The notes under the pieces are model-generated. The model worked only from the letters and a program-made list of their open reading frames with translations. It was not told the DNA's origin and searched no databases. From contig NZ_WSJB01000005.1 in NCBI RefSeq assembly GCF_009763255.1, forward strand, positions 62,001 through 126,000: a stretch of DNA of 64,000 bases, in the 5' to 3' direction. Below, one piece after another: positions 1 to 11,309 of this stretch. Within the stretch, counting starts at the first letter, position 1. Each line of letters starts with the position of its first letter. Position numbers and translations under genes: made by a program. The stretch comes from Bordetella sp. 02P26C-1 (GTDB taxonomy: Bacteria > Pseudomonadota > Gammaproteobacteria > Burkholderiales > Burkholderiaceae_B).

Positions 1-922
1 TCCGGATGTTCTCGGGATCGAATTCCTCCAGCGGGATCGGCCCGATGATGCCCAGATGGTTGCGCGTCGGACGCAGGAACACGGGGATCGCCCCCGTCAT
101 GGTGATCGCGTGCAGGATCGACTTGTGGCAGTTACGATCCACGACCACCACATCGTCGGCGGCCACGTTGGCGTGCCAGACGACCTTGTTGGAGGTGGAC
201 GTACCGTTGGTCACGAAAAAGCAATGATCCGCGTGGAAAATGCGCGCGGCATTGAGTTCGGACTCGGCAACGGGACCCGTGTGATCGAGCAACTGACCCA
301 GCTCGTCGACGGCGTTACACACGTCGGCGCGCAACATGTTCTCGCCGAAGAACTGGTGGAACATCTGGCCCACCGGGCTCTTCAGGAACGCCACACCGCC
401 GGAGTGACCCGGGCAATGCCACGAGTACGAACCGTCTTGCGCGTACTTCACCAGCTCGCGGAAGAACGGCGGCGGCAGGCTATCCACATAGCTGCGCGCT
501 TCGCGGATGATGTGACGCGCCACGAACTCGGGCGTGTCCTCGAACATATGAATAAAGCCGTGCAGCTCGCGCAGGATATCGTTCGGGATGTGCTCGGACG
601 TCCGGGTCTCGCCATACAGATAGATCGGGATATCGGCATTGCGAAACCGCAGTTCGCCGATGAAGCTGCGCAGATTCTTGATCGCGCTGGCCACATCTTC
701 GGGAGACGAGTCGTCGAATTCCTCATCATCGATCGACAAGATAAAGCAGCTGGCGCGGCTTTGCTGTTGCGCAAACGAGCTCAAATCGCCGTAGCTCGTC
801 ACGCCAATGACTTCCACACCCTCGGCTTCGATAGCCGTTGCCAGGGCGCGAATCCCCAAACCCGAGGCGTTCTCGGACCGGTAGTCTTCGTCGATGATAA
901 AAATGGGGAAGCGAAATTTCAT
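1..922 (-). CDS. Arginine/lysine/ornithine decarboxylase, 3' end off the window
   Basis: PLP-dependent (fold type I) basic amino acid decarboxylase of the AdiA/LdcC/SpeC family, converting the amino acid to a polyamine or agmatine in the cytoplasm. I translated the minus strand by eye from the ATG at 922: 307 codons run open to the window edge. The first ~130 residues form the CheY-like wing domain (starts MKFRFPIFIIDEDYRSENAS). After it come the conserved WHCPGHSGGVAF stretch, FVTNGTSTSNKVV and DRNCHKSILHAI, which match the AdiA core order. The PLP lysine lies beyond the window, so which amino acid is used cannot be judged. AGGAG sits 8 bases before the start. It lies 167 bases downstream of dcd on the same strand. 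Confidence 0.9.
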   Translation of the reverse strand, partial: MKFRFPIFIIDEDYRSENASGLGIRALATAIEAEGVEVIGVTSYGDLSSFAQQQSRASCFILSIDDEEFDDSSPEDVASAIKNLRSFIGELRFRNADIPIYLYGETRTSEHIPNDILRELHGFIHMFEDTPEFVARHIIREARSYVDSLPPPFFRELVKYAQDGSYSWHCPGHSGGVAFLKSPVGQMFHQFFGENMLRADVCNAVDELGQLLDHTGPVAESELNAARIFHADHCFFVTNGTSTSNKVVWHANVAADDVVVVDRNCHKSILHAITMTGAIPVFLRPTRNHLGIIGPIPLEEFDPENIR

Positions 923-979
923 GCGGGCGCTCCTGAGGCAAGGCCGAGACGGACGCGAGTGTACTGCGATAAAGACGGT

Positions 980-1004
980 GCAGGGGCGCATAAGCGCGCC
1001 CTGC
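980..1004 (-). terminator. GC-rich hairpin between dcd and the decarboxylase gene
   Basis: The arms GCAGGGGCGC and GCGCGCCCTGC flank an ATAA loop and pair over ten bases with one bulge. On the minus strand a short T-rich stretch (TCTTTAT) follows. This could end dcd transcription or act as a leader structure for the decarboxylase gene. It is not a canonical terminator because the U-run is short. Confidence 0.35.
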
Positions 1005-1089
1005 GGCGGACGGTTACAACCGTATGCGAATGAGGGTTGGCAAAATGCGTACCCGGGCAGGTCATTGCGCCCCCGACGGCGTGCCCCAA

Positions 1090-1653
<564 letters not shown>

Positions 1654-1698
1654 GATGAGTGCTTGTTCGGGTTGACTGACAGGTATTTTAGCCTCTGC

Positions 1699-1730
1699 CG
1701 CCTCAGAGCCGGAATGCAGGCTCTGAGGCG
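1699..1730 (-). terminator. Perfect 12-bp inverted repeat between tamB and dcd
   Basis: CGCCTCAGAGCC (1699-1710) and GGCTCTGAGGCG (1719-1730) are exact inverse complements around an 8-base loop. The hairpin starts 8 bases after the tamB stop. No T-run follows on either strand, so intrinsic termination would be inefficient. It may partly insulate tamB from dcd or protect the tamB mRNA 3' end. Confidence 0.45.
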
Positions 1731-1738
1731 CGCACCGC

Positions 1739-4700
1739 TTAATCGGCGAAGAACGTTTTGTATACCAATGCGATGCCATTAACGGCGCCGCCCTTGAGAT
1801 CCACCGACCAGTGTCGAGACAGTTGATAACTGGCCCGTCCCACGGTTTCCGAACCCGCCATGGCCTGTTCGAGGCTGAGCGTGATGCCGTTGGCGAAACG
1901 CTTACTCGCAACCAGGAACTGCGTGGCGAGATCGCTGTCGCTGCCCGAGTTGACCTGGCTGGCCACCGTCCGGTCGGGCAGGAGACTGCCAGAGCTGCCG
2001 ATGTTGCCCGAACGGATACTGACGTCATCCAGCCCGAACTGTTTATAGAACGGCTGCCCCCCACCCAGCAGCGCGGTGCCCACCGACAACAGCAGCGCCG
2101 CGTCGTTGCCATTTTCGTCCGGGCCACGCCCGAGGATCAGCCACGATAGTTTCTCTACGTCGCTGACATCGGGGTAAGACACCAGATCGATGCGCGGACG
2201 TTGGGCGGTACCCGTGACTCTGACACCGGCTTCGACTTGCTCTCCGGTACGGAGGGCCTCGATATCCAGGATCGGGTTGTCCAGCCTGCCTTGGAACGTC
2301 AGGGTGCCTCGGCGCAGCCGCAATTTCTGTCCATAGGCTTCGATGCCGCCCGCGCGAGTGCGCAAGGCGCCTATGCCCGTCAATCGGCCATCGGCCATAT
2401 GAATTTGCAGTGATCCCACCAGCCCGGCGTCCAGACCCATGCCCGTGATGTAGAACCTCGGACCCATATCGAACTTCAGGTCCATGGTGATCTGCAGGGG
2501 CGAGCTGCGCGTGGTCTGGCTGTCTCCCGGACGGATCACGTGCACATCGTCATCCAGCGTCGGCACGCCCTGCAGAATTTCAAGGCTGAACCAGCCGGCG
2601 TCGGCCGTCAGATCGCCGGTAATCGATAAGCGCGGCAGTTGGGCATCGAGATTGATCGTACCCGACACCATGGCGTAACGATCGGAGCGTTGCAGCGCCG
2701 GGAATCGATACAGCTTCAGGCGAATCGCGCCCTGCGAAGTCTCGATATCCCACCATCCGGTCGCCTCGGCGTAGCCGCCCTTGGCGTCGGGATTCTGGGT
2801 GATCCATTCGCGCGTGCGCCACTCGTCGGGCATCACGCGCAGCGATGCGGGGAACCGTAGCGAGTCCAACACAACCCGCGTGCCGTCCAAATGTGCGTCG
2901 AGTGTGCCATCGATCAAGCGCACGCCGTCATCGATGCGCACCACGCGCAGGTCACGACCGCGCACGGTGCCGCTCGTGGCCCATTTGCCGTTGAGCGTGC
3001 CTTGCGCGCTGACATTGGCCTGAAGCTTGCCGCGTATCTCCATCGTATCGCCAACGAACAGATCGACCCAGGTCAGATCATCGATGTTCGCGTTGAGATC
3101 GGCGCGTATCGGGCGCTTTTCATCCAGGCTAAAGCCGCCATGGGCGTCAGCCAGCAGCACGGCGGTCGCCGTCCCGGACATCACGCCCATTTTCTGGGTG
3201 CGCACGTCTAAAGAAGCATCCAGGCGGCTCGCGCCCCCTCCGGTCGGCGTGGCTTTGACATCCACCACCAGGCGCGTCAGACCAAGCGGGATAGGCGGAT
3301 CGCCCGGGATACGCAGATCGCCGTCGCGACGGGCGATTCGCGCTGTGCCGGACAATGCGCCGGCGAATTGCAGGTCCCAGGCGGCATCCAGCGCAATGCG
3401 GCGCGACGCCTGCGAGCCTCGCGCGTTGACGCGATTTTGGCGCTGCGCCTCGGCCGCAGCCGGGTCCAGGGCGCGCATGATCTCGCGCAGCATCGCGCTG
3501 TTGATTTCGAGGTTATCGGCGCGGCCGGCCGTCTGCCAGCGCCCCTGGCCACCGCGCGAGCCCTGGTGAGCAATCACGGCGCGTTGCTTGTTCGGTAGTG
3601 TCAACGTCAGCTGGGTCGCGGCCACCTCCCATTGCCATTGAGGAGTCTGCGCATCCGGGAGAAAAGCGAGCGTGACGGGTTGCAAACTGGCGCTGAAATT
3701 CATCGAACTCGCGGTCAAGCGATCGATTTTGCCGCGCCATCCGGTGAGTGCCGCCCGCAAATCGGCTGACGTGGTCGCGCCGGCCGCTGCTTTCGCGTCA
3801 TCGGGTCGCTGCGTGGCGTCAGGTGCGGCGGACACAGCCTCGTCCTGACGGGCGCGCACGACCGGGGCGCCCCAGCCGCCGGTAAAAGCGACGTCGGCCT
3901 GCATGGGCGCACGGCCCAGCGTGTCGGCCCGCGAGTCAGCGGGGGTATAGCGCGCCGACAGTTCACCCTTGTGCTGATCGAGTCGGCCAGCCAATTTGCC
4001 TTTGAGGGTGGCGCCACCCGGCAGATCCGGCCAGAAAGCGTCCAGCCTCGGCGCCTGGGCGTCCAGCGTCAGCGCACCCGCCCCTTCGATCAGTTCGCCT
4101 TGCGCTTTGACTCGATTGGGACCCAAGGTGAGATCCAGCACCAAATCGTGCAGCTTAAAGCCCGCCAACGGGTCATCGGACGGCGTGGGCGCTTTTACGG
4201 CAGGTGTCGAGCCCGGGGTGATGGACGGCGAAGTGGCAGACGCTGCGGCTTGCGCGCCGGTCGCGGGCACGTCAACGCGCCCTTTCAGGGTTCCAAACAG
4301 CGGTTGGCGGTTCCAGCGGCTATCTTTATCGATTTGCAGTTGCACGTCCGCTTGACGCAGCGTGAACACATCGACCAGTTGCGCCTCGAGCGCCATGCGC
4401 GCGCTTAGCAGCCCAGGCGGCAACGCATCGCCCGCGAGCGCCCCGAGATTGAGGCGCCGGGCGTCAAGGGTGGCAACCAGGCGATCGACCCCAACGCTAT
4501 CGGGCAGCGGCTGGCGATCCAGGGTGATAGTGGCTCCCGAATCATCGGCCAGGCGCAGGTCCAGATTGGCGGTACGCAGCGGAAAGGCCTGCTCCAGCGC
4601 CAGCCCAGCCTGGGCGGCCAGCTTGAGCGCGCCATCCGCCGTCGCGCCATCAAGCCGCACGGTCATTTCGGATAATGAGCCCTCGGCCTGGATACGTGCG

Positions 4701-5596
4701 GTCGCCGCGCAGACAACAGCGGAGGCGGCGGTCGGTTGCGAAGGCGGCTTGGCAGCCTCGGCGGCCGTGTGCGATTCTTTAGCGTCCTTGGTTTGTTTCC
4801 CGGCCTTTTTCGCTGCAGCCGCAGGCTTGCCCGCCTTGCCGTCGTTTTTCGCGCGGCCTGCCTGACTGGTTTTCCCTTTTGCGAGCGCGTCAGCCGGCGG
4901 CAGATGCAACGCTCGCGTGGCGCAGAGTGGCGAGTCCACGCCTGTGCTCTGCGCGGCAATGTTGAGGCTGGCTTGCAACGGCCACGGCTCGCTGAGCTGG
5001 CGCAAATCGACACGACCGTCCAGGTTCGCCTGGATCTGCTCGTGTGCGACACGCAGGCTATTGACGACCAGCTGGGCACCGTCTTTCTGCGTACTGAGCT
5101 GGGCCGCCAGATCACTGACAGCGACGGGCAAGGGTTCGCCATTGAGCGTCACGGCCAGATCGCCGACGGCAAAACGGTCCACGGCGACAGTCAGCGGCAA
5201 TTCGGGCACGACGACCGGCTCGTTGGCGTCCTGCTCAGCGTCATCGTCACTCGTGACGACATCGACGCGCAGCGTGGCCGCCGACAGTTCCTCGACATGC
5301 AGCTGATAATCCTGCAGCGCCCGCCAACGCACGCGCAAACGCAAGTCCGTCAGGTCCACCGCCGCGCCGGGTGGGACGATTTGCAAGCGCCCCACCTCTA
5401 GGCCGCCGAGTATCGAGCCGTTGACGTCTTCCACGACGCCGTCGAACTGCTGCGCCACGACCTTGAGCAAGGTTCGGGTGCCGGTTTGCGTCCCGGTCAG
5501 CCACAACGCCAAGCCGCACAACGCAATGAACAGCGTGAGTAATAGCGGGAATCCCCAGACAAACAGGAGACGTAATAACCCTCGCAGCCACTTCAA
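1739..5596 (-). CDS. tamB: Translocation and assembly module inner-membrane protein TamB
   Basis: 1285-residue AsmA/DUF490-type protein that bridges inner and outer membranes and partners TamA in outer-membrane protein or lipid transport. An N-terminal signal anchor (about residues 10-33, very hydrophobic) precedes a long repetitive beta-rich region. The typical TamB C-terminal domain ends in the aromatic-rich [10 protein letters not shown]. An Ala/Lys-rich low-complexity insert (about residues 235-290) interrupts the first third. The length suits the family (about 1200-1300). Its ATG overlaps the tamA stop by 4 bases (5593-5596), so the two are translationally coupled. Confidence 0.93.
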   Translation of the reverse strand: MKWLRGLLRLLFVWGFPLLLTLFIALCGLALWLTGTQTGTRTLLKVVAQQFDGVVEDVNGSILGGLEVGRLQIVPPGAAVDLTDLRLRVRWRALQDYQLHVEELSAATLRVDVVTSDDDAEQDANEPVVVPELPLTVAVDRFAVGDLAVTLNGEPLPVAVSDLAAQLSTQKDGAQLVVNSLRVAHEQIQANLDGRVDLRQLSEPWPLQASLNIAAQSTGVDSPLCATRALHLPPADALAKGKTSQAGRAKNDGKAGKPAAAAKKAGKQTKDAKESHTAAEAAKPPSQPTAASAVVCAATARIQAEGSLSEMTVRLDGATADGALKLAAQAGLALEQAFPLRTANLDLRLADDSGATITLDRQPLPDSVGVDRLVATLDARRLNLGALAGDALPPGLLSARMALEAQLVDVFTLRQADVQLQIDKDSRWNRQPLFGTLKGRVDVPATGAQAAASATSPSITPGSTPAVKAPTPSDDPLAGFKLHDLVLDLTLGPNRVKAQGELIEGAGALTLDAQAPRLDAFWPDLPGGATLKGKLAGRLDQHKGELSARYTPADSRADTLGRAPMQADVAFTGGWGAPVVRARQDEAVSAAPDATQRPDDAKAAAGATTSADLRAALTGWRGKIDRLTASSMNFSASLQPVTLAFLPDAQTPQWQWEVAATQLTLTLPNKQRAVIAHQGSRGGQGRWQTAGRADNLEINSAMLREIMRALDPAAAEAQRQNRVNARGSQASRRIALDAAWDLQFAGALSGTARIARRDGDLRIPGDPPIPLGLTRLVVDVKATPTGGGASRLDASLDVRTQKMGVMSGTATAVLLADAHGGFSLDEKRPIRADLNANIDDLTWVDLFVGDTMEIRGKLQANVSAQGTLNGKWATSGTVRGRDLRVVRIDDGVRLIDGTLDAHLDGTRVVLDSLRFPASLRVMPDEWRTREWITQNPDAKGGYAEATGWWDIETSQGAIRLKLYRFPALQRSDRYAMVSGTINLDAQLPRLSITGDLTADAGWFSLEILQGVPTLDDDVHVIRPGDSQTTRSSPLQITMDLKFDMGPRFYITGMGLDAGLVGSLQIHMADGRLTGIGALRTRAGGIEAYGQKLRLRRGTLTFQGRLDNPILDIEALRTGEQVEAGVRVTGTAQRPRIDLVSYPDVSDVEKLSWLILGRGPDENGNDAALLLSVGTALLGGGQPFYKQFGLDDVSIRSGNIGSSGSLLPDRTVASQVNSGSDSDLATQFLVASKRFANGITLSLEQAMAGSETVGRASYQLSRHWSVDLKGGAVNGIALVYKTFFAD

Positions 5597-7485
5597 AACG
5601 CGATCCCCAACGAAAAATGCAGCCGCAGATCGTGCCGTTCCTGACCGTAAGCCACGTCCAGAAATATCGGCCCGGCGGGGGTACGCACCCGCAAGCCCGC
5701 GCCGTAACCCAAGTGAAGCTTCATCTCACCGAATGACTCCGCCGCATCGCCCGCGTCGACAAAGACACCCATCCCCCAGCGCTCATCGAAATAGTGGTCG
5801 TATTCAATGCTGGCCACGGCCAGCGTCGCGGCCCCGACCACGGCGTCATCGCGGTGCTCGCCGATACTCAGATAACGATAGCCGCGGATCGAGCGCGCCC
5901 CGCCTGTCCGAAAACCGAAGTCGTCCGGTACGCGGGTGTTCTTATCGGACCAGATACGCCCGACTTCGCCACGCACCGTCAGCACATCGCGTTCGCCGAC
6001 GGGCCACCACTGCTGGGCGCGTATGCGCGTGCGGAAAAAGGGTTTGCCGGTGTTAAGCACCATCCCGACACCGCCCCCGAGCGAAATCAGATTGCCTTCA
6101 CGCGGATCGTATTTGTCGTTGACGTCGCGGCGCAAGAATTCCGACGTCAGCGTGGCCGTGGGCAGGTCGAACGCGTCACCGCCATCAAGTTTGACCTGAT
6201 CGTACGCCAGCAACGCGCCCCAACGGTTCTCGTAGTCAACGCGACTGTCGCCCGCGCCCTTGCGCTCGCGTACGCGGGTGGCACCGACCGCCACGCGGCG
6301 CTCATCCTGGCCCTGAATATATTTATGCCGGGCCAGAAAACCGAACGAATCCTTTTGCCCCTTTTCATCTGGCGGCAGATGGAAGTCCGCGTAGGCGCGT
6401 TGCTCCTTGCGATCCAGGCTGATGCCACTCTCAAAAATCACCGGCCAGTCGAACACCACATTCTGTTGGTACACCGCCTGAGCCCGTGCACCGACTTCGT
6501 CGTCCAGACCGATGGACGCACTGACCCGGCGCGCCGGGCCTTCGACCACGCGGACATCGACGGGCAGCGTGATCACGCCATCCGAATTGCGCCCGTCCGC
6601 CGCGCTGGACGCGTCGGCGCTGGCGACCTCCGGGTCGCCAGCGGGCGTCACGGCGGGCAGTTTGCCAGTTTCAGAAATCGGCGCCTCCTCGGCGTCGGTC
6701 TTTTCGTCCTGCTCCTGGGAACCTAGCGTGACGAATGCGCCGCGAAAGAACGAGGTCGACTGCAGCATCTGCTGCCATTCATTGAGCTTGTTCTGATCAT
6801 AGGGCTCGTCAACATCGTAGCGGACATAGCGCTTGGCTAAGGACTCTGGCACTCGCTTGAACCCCTGCGTATGCATGGGCCCCATGCGCACCAGCGGGCC
6901 ACTATCGAAGGTGACGGACAGTCGCACCTCGGCCGTCTCGGCATACACGGCGGCGTCGGACTCGGCCAGATAAGCGAGCATGAAATCCCGCGAGGACAAA
7001 TCGTCCAGCAGCGTGGATTTGGCTTTGTTCCAATCGCTGTTGATAAAGGGTTGCCCGACTTTTAAGGACCAGGACTCACGCAGTTCCGCGACACGCTCGG
7101 CGTACTCAGGACGAGTCACTCGACCGGTGAATTTCAGATCGACCGCGCTCACGGTGGCGCGTTTGCCAGGCTCGATCGAGATATCCCAGGTCTCTCGGCC
7201 TAGCGCCTCGCCTGCCTGCAAGGTGACCTTGGGCGTGAAATAGCCTTGCGTGGCCAATGCGGCCAGCACCGCGTCGCGGGCGCGACGGCGCAGCCGGTCG
7301 ATTTCGCCGCCATCCTGATCCTCGGCCAGCCGCGTGATCGCGGCGACCGCTTCGGTAATGGAGCTCAGCGCCGCGGGCGGCACGCCACCGGGATCGATAA
7401 TCACCTCGGGCTCCTCGGCCCGCGCGGCTCCCATCCATCCCAGACCCACTGCCATCAACAAAACAAAACCGATGACTGCTCGCAT
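5593..7485 (-). CDS. tamA: Outer-membrane Omp85-family protein TamA
   Basis: 630-residue outer-membrane barrel protein, partner of TamB. A signal peptide (residues 1-23, ending GAARA) is followed by POTRA domains to roughly residue 320. The C-terminal barrel carries the Omp85 loop-6 motif (GARSIRGYRYLS) and ends in phenylalanine (HFSLGIAF), as expected for BAM substrates. An acidic linker (about 260-300, EQDEKTDAEEAPIS region) is inserted in the last POTRA and looks like a lineage-specific insertion. It starts 3 bases after the mrp stop, so mrp-tamA-tamB probably form one transcript. Confidence 0.94.
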   Translation of the reverse strand: MRAVIGFVLLMAVGLGWMGAARAEEPEVIIDPGGVPPAALSSITEAVAAITRLAEDQDGGEIDRLRRRARDAVLAALATQGYFTPKVTLQAGEALGRETWDISIEPGKRATVSAVDLKFTGRVTRPEYAERVAELRESWSLKVGQPFINSDWNKAKSTLLDDLSSRDFMLAYLAESDAAVYAETAEVRLSVTFDSGPLVRMGPMHTQGFKRVPESLAKRYVRYDVDEPYDQNKLNEWQQMLQSTSFFRGAFVTLGSQEQDEKTDAEEAPISETGKLPAVTPAGDPEVASADASSAADGRNSDGVITLPVDVRVVEGPARRVSASIGLDDEVGARAQAVYQQNVVFDWPVIFESGISLDRKEQRAYADFHLPPDEKGQKDSFGFLARHKYIQGQDERRVAVGATRVRERKGAGDSRVDYENRWGALLAYDQVKLDGGDAFDLPTATLTSEFLRRDVNDKYDPREGNLISLGGGVGMVLNTGKPFFRTRIRAQQWWPVGERDVLTVRGEVGRIWSDKNTRVPDDFGFRTGGARSIRGYRYLSIGEHRDDAVVGAATLAVASIEYDHYFDERWGMGVFVDAGDAAESFGEMKLHLGYGAGLRVRTPAGPIFLDVAYGQERHDLRLHFSLGIAF

Positions 7486-7488
7486 GTA

Positions 7489-8595
7489 TCACCCCGCCGC
7501 CTGAACGACGACGGGCGGCAGCTTGCCGGCCCTATCCGGGGGCAACGCGGCCACGGCGCGGGCGAGTCTGCGCGCAATGTCGCGATAATGATGCGCGGCC
7601 TCGCTGTCCGGGTCCGCAATAACCGTGGGACGACCCGCATCGGCCTGCTCGCGTATTGTCTTTGCCAGTGGCAGGCTGCCCAGCCAGGGCACGTTGACCT
7701 CTTGTGCCATGCGCTGACCGCCTCCCTCGCCAAAGATGTGTTCCGCGTGGCCGCAATGGCTGCAAAGATGGACGGCCATATTTTCGATGACCCCCAGCAC
7801 CGGGACGTCGACCTTTTGAAACATGCGTAATCCCTTACGCGCATCCAAGAGCGCCAGGTCCTGGGGAGTTGTCACGATCACAGCGCCCACGACGGGCACT
7901 TTCTGCGCCAGCGTCAGCGCCAGGTCGCCCGTGCCGGGCGGCATATCGACGATCAGATAATCCAGATCGCCCCAGTTTGTCTGGCGCAGCATCTGCTCGA
8001 ACGCCCGTGTGACCATGGCGCCGCGCCAGATGGCCGGCGCATCGGCGTCAATCAGAAAGCCGATCGAATTCGCCTGCAGGCCATGGCCTTGCAAGGGCTC
8101 CATGGTTTTATTGTCATGGCTGACGGGGCGACCGGTGATGCCCAGCATGGCGGGCACGCTCGGACCGTAAATGTCTGCGTCAAGCAGACCGACCTTGGCG
8201 CCATCGGCCGATAGGGCAAGCGCCAGGTTGGCGGCCGTCGTGCTCTTGCCTACGCCGCCCTTGCCGGACGCGACGGCGATGATATTGCGCACATTGGACA
8301 AGGGCCGAAGTGCGCGCTGAACGGCGTGCGGTTTCACGGCCCAGCTGATTGTGACCTCGGCGCGCGCAATACCGGCGGCGTGCAGGGCGTCTCGCGCCGC
8401 TTTCTCCACGCAAGGCGCCGCCCAGCCGGCGGGATACCCCAGCGCCACGGACACGGACACCGCCTCGCCATCGATGACGATATCGGCGTCCTTCACGAGT
8501 CGATCCAGCGCCTGCCCGCCCCCGGCGTCGCCAGCCTGCGGCGAATCTGTTACCGTGCGTAATGCGCTGCGTACTTGCGCTATCGTTATACTCAT
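7489..8595 (-). CDS. mrp: Iron-sulfur cluster carrier P-loop ATPase Mrp/ApbC
   Basis: Mrp/NBP35-type cytoplasmic [4Fe-4S] cluster scaffold and carrier ATPase. With the ATG at 8595 (MSITIAQVRSALRTVTDS) it has 368 residues. An N-terminal DUF59/MIP18-like domain spans ~1-100. The deviant Walker A GKGGVGKST is at 111-119, and the CxxC that binds the bridging cluster is C278-SH-C281. The open frame continues 31 codons upstream without family-like sequence, so the longer start is unlikely. It is divergent from the small membrane protein at 8691 and is first gene of the mrp-tamA-tamB unit. Confidence 0.94.
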   Translation of the reverse strand: MSITIAQVRSALRTVTDSPQAGDAGGGQALDRLVKDADIVIDGEAVSVSVALGYPAGWAAPCVEKAARDALHAAGIARAEVTISWAVKPHAVQRALRPLSNVRNIIAVASGKGGVGKSTTAANLALALSADGAKVGLLDADIYGPSVPAMLGITGRPVSHDNKTMEPLQGHGLQANSIGFLIDADAPAIWRGAMVTRAFEQMLRQTNWGDLDYLIVDMPPGTGDLALTLAQKVPVVGAVIVTTPQDLALLDARKGLRMFQKVDVPVLGVIENMAVHLCSHCGHAEHIFGEGGGQRMAQEVNVPWLGSLPLAKTIREQADAGRPTVIADPDSEAAHHYRDIARRLARAVAALPPDRAGKLPPVVVQAAG

Positions 8596-8690
8596 TACTC
8601 TTATTCCAAAGGCAGGAGACTTACACCTGCCGCTACCCGAAGGATAGCGGATACACGGGAACCTTTTCTCCTGTTTTGCATCCGACACTC

Positions 8691-8978
8691 ATGATCGACA
8701 CAATTTCCCGAATTCTCCGAGCTGTGGCATTCGCCGTGCTGGCCCTTTTCGGCATGGCGATGGCCCTGGCCTTCATGATTTCCACTGCTATCGCGGTCGG
8801 TATTCTGTACCTGGTCGCCAAGGTGCGAGGCAAGCCGTTCGGCGTGCGCGCCTACTGGAGCCAGCGCCAGACCGCGCGCCCGAATCCGTTCCGGCCGGCG
8901 GGCGCGACCGCCTCGGGCGGCGGCTTTACGCCCCCGCGTCAGGACGTGATCGACGTCGAAGCGCGCGAAATCCGTTAA
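8691..8978 (+). CDS. Small membrane protein of unknown function
   Basis: 95 residues from the ATG at 8691 (MIDTISRILRAVAFAV). Two hydrophobic stretches (about 8-25 and 26-46) suggest a hairpin in the inner membrane. A basic, Pro/Gly-rich cytosolic tail follows (RQTARPNPFRPAGATASGGG) and ends IDVEAREIR. An upstream in-frame ATG at 8562 lies within the mrp start region and adds non-family-like residues, so I prefer 8691. It is divergent from mrp and 182 bases before metG. I do not recognise a function. Confidence 0.7.
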   Translation: MIDTISRILRAVAFAVLALFGMAMALAFMISTAIAVGILYLVAKVRGKPFGVRAYWSQRQTARPNPFRPAGATASGGGFTPPRQDVIDVEAREIR

Positions 8979-9160
8979 TCAGACGGGCCCGACCGTTCCG
9001 GCCCCGGCGGCCTGATCGCGTAGCATCCTAGCCGCCATCCCCTGCTCCGGCCCTGCCCGGCGCGGGGGTGTTGTTTTTGGGGCGGGCTTAAAGCCCCCGC
9101 AAGGGACTTTCGCGGGCCGGTAAAATACACGTTACTTTTTCCTCTCATTCATCCCACGAT

Positions 9161-11236
9161 ATGTCTCGCACCCTGTTCGTCACGACCGCGCTGCCCTACG
9201 CCAACGGATCTTTCCATATCGGTCACATCATGGAATACATTCAGGCCGATATCTGGGTGCGCGCCATGCGCATGGCGGGCCATACCGTGCACTTCGTGGG
9301 GGCCGATGACGCGCACGGCGCGCCCATCATGCTCAAGGCCGAGAAAGAAGGCATCACGCCGCGTGACCTGGTGGCGCGCTATGCGGCCGAACGTCCGCGC
9401 TATCTGAACGGCTTTCATATCCGTTTCGATCACTGGCACTCGACCGATTCCGACGAAAACGTCGCCCTGTCGCAAGACATCTATCGTGCGCTCAAGGCCC
9501 AGGGGCTGATCGAAACGCGTTCAATCGAACAGTTCTACGATCCGGTCAAGGGCATGTTCCTGGCCGACCGTTACATCAAGGGCGAATGCCCGAAATGCCA
9601 TGCCAAGGATCAATACGGCGATTCGTGCGAGGTCTGCGGCGCGGTCTACGCCCCGACCGAGCTGATCAGCCCGTACTCGGCCCTGACGGGCGCCACGCCC
9701 GTGCTGAAGTCGTCGGATCACTTTTTCTTCAAGCTGTCGGATCCGCGCTGCGTGGAATTCCTGCAGCAATGGACGACCGGCGCCAACGCGCGCGGGATCA
9801 AGCATTTGCAGGCCGAGGTGCAGGCCAAGACGCGCGAATGGCTGGGCGGCGATGACGGCGAGGCCAAGCTCGGCGACTGGGATATCTCGCGCGATGCGCC
9901 GTACTTCGGCATCGAGATTCCGGATGCGCCGGGCAAGTATTTTTACGTGTGGCTGGATGCACCGGTGGGGTATCTGGCGTCGTTGAAGGCCTATTGCCAG
10001 AAGGAAGGCCTGGATTTCGACGCGCTGCTCGACCCGGAAAGCGACACCGAGCAGGTGCACTTTATCGGCAAGGACATCATTTATTTCCACGCGCTGTTCT
10101 GGCCGGCCATGCTGAAATTCGCCGGTCGCAAGACGCCGGATGCGCTGAATGTGCATGGCTTCATCACTGTCAGCGGCGAGAAAATGTCCAAGAGCCGCGG
10201 CACGGGGATTTCGCCGCTGCGCTATCTGGACATCGGCATGAACGCGGAATGGCTGCGCTATTACATCGCCGCCAAACTGAACGCCCGTGTCGAGGATATC
10301 GATTTCAACCCGGAAGACTTTGTCGCCCGCGTCAATAGCGATCTGGTCGGCAAGTACGTCAATATCGCCAGCCGCGCGGCGACCTTTATCACCAAGCATT
10401 TTGACGGGGCGCTGGCTTATACGGGCGACACCGAAGCCTTGTCGGCAAGCTTTGCCGCGCAGGCCGAGTCGATCCGCGCCGCCTTCGAGGCGCGCGAATA
10501 TAACCGCGCGATCCGCGAGATCATGGCGTATGCGGACGGCATCAATCAGGCGTTCGATAGCGCGCAGCCGTGGGTGCTGGCCAAAGGCATCAGCACGGCG
10601 GACGACGCACAAAAGGCCGCGCTGCAAGACATCTGCTCGCGCACGCTGGCGGGTTTCAAGGCGTTGTCCGTGATGTTGACGCCGGTGTTGCCGGCGCTGA
10701 CCGAGCGCGTGGCGTGCGAGCTGTTTGGGGCCGCTCAACCGTACACCTGGGCCGATGCCGCCGTACTGCCCGAGCGTGTGGCGCCCTTCAAGCATCTGAT
10801 GCAACGCGTGGACCCGACCATGCTGGACCAGCTGTTCGAGCCGCCGGCCGCGCCCGAACCGGCCGCGCCGACGCCCGGTGGCGAAGCCATCGCCGACACG
10901 ATCACGATCGACGATTTCGCCAAGATCGACCTGCGTATTGCCAAGATCGTCGACTGCCAGCATGTCGAGGGTTCGACCAAGCTGCTGCAACTGACCCTGG
11001 ACGTGGGCGAAGGCCGTCACCGCAATGTGTTCTCGGGCATCAAGTCGGCCTATAAGCCCGAGGATCTGATCGGCAAGCTGACCGTCATGGTGGCCAACCT
11101 CGCGCCGCGCAAGATGAAGTTCGGGGTGTCCGAAGGGATGGTGCTGGCGGGCAGCCACGCGGATGACAAGGTGGACGCCGGCATCTACGTGCTGGAGCCC
11201 TGGCCTGGCGCGCAACCGGGTATGCGCGTGCGCTAA
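9161..11236 (+). CDS. metG: Methionyl-tRNA synthetase
   Basis: Class I aminoacyl-tRNA synthetase charging tRNA-Met and tRNA-fMet. 691 residues: HIGH signature at 19-22, zinc-binding cysteines C143, C146, C156 and C159 (CPKC...CEVC), and KMSKS at 341-345. An anticodon-binding helical domain follows. The C-terminal EMAP-II-like tRNA-binding domain (from ~575, [14 protein letters not shown]) mediates dimerisation, so this is the long E. coli-like form. TAAAAT at 9121-9126 is a candidate -10, but no convincing -35 is seen. Confidence 0.97.
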   Translation: MSRTLFVTTALPYANGSFHIGHIMEYIQADIWVRAMRMAGHTVHFVGADDAHGAPIMLKAEKEGITPRDLVARYAAERPRYLNGFHIRFDHWHSTDSDENVALSQDIYRALKAQGLIETRSIEQFYDPVKGMFLADRYIKGECPKCHAKDQYGDSCEVCGAVYAPTELISPYSALTGATPVLKSSDHFFFKLSDPRCVEFLQQWTTGANARGIKHLQAEVQAKTREWLGGDDGEAKLGDWDISRDAPYFGIEIPDAPGKYFYVWLDAPVGYLASLKAYCQKEGLDFDALLDPESDTEQVHFIGKDIIYFHALFWPAMLKFAGRKTPDALNVHGFITVSGEKMSKSRGTGISPLRYLDIGMNAEWLRYYIAAKLNARVEDIDFNPEDFVARVNSDLVGKYVNIASRAATFITKHFDGALAYTGDTEALSASFAAQAESIRAAFEAREYNRAIREIMAYADGINQAFDSAQPWVLAKGISTADDAQKAALQDICSRTLAGFKALSVMLTPVLPALTERVACELFGAAQPYTWADAAVLPERVAPFKHLMQRVDPTMLDQLFEPPAAPEPAAPTPGGEAIADTITIDDFAKIDLRIAKIVDCQHVEGSTKLLQLTLDVGEGRHRNVFSGIKSAYKPEDLIGKLTVMVANLAPRKMKFGVSEGMVLAGSHADDKVDAGIYVLEPWPGAQPGMRVR

Positions 11237-11250
11237 CGCTCGATGCTAGT

Positions 11251-11287
11251 CGGCGTTCATGGCGGGCAAGGCGCCGCGTGAACGCCG
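11251..11287. terminator. Hairpin between convergent metG and trhO
   Basis: CGGCGTTCA (11251-11259) and TGAACGCCG (11279-11287) are exact inverse complements around a GC-rich 19-base interior that can pair further. It sits between the stops of two convergent genes and could end transcription from both sides, but it lacks a T-run on either strand. Confidence 0.4.
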
Positions 11288-11309
11288 ATATCGCAGCGCC
11301 CCTGGGTCG

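Noticed and set aside
56-1033. Plus-strand frame of 325 codons
   Set aside because: Lies opposite the decarboxylase gene, whose minus-strand translation matches AdiA-like motifs throughout. It is a GC-driven shadow.
1753-1764. GTATAC hexamer inside tamB, and others inside the MFS gene (near 38682) and the acyl-CoA dehydrogenase start (near 45863)
   Set aside because: They lie in coding DNA. The hexamer is expected several times by chance, so they were not counted as GntR sites.
9521-11215. Minus-strand frame of 564 codons opposite metG
   Set aside because: Arg/His/Gln-rich composition with no domain; metG is certain on the other strand.
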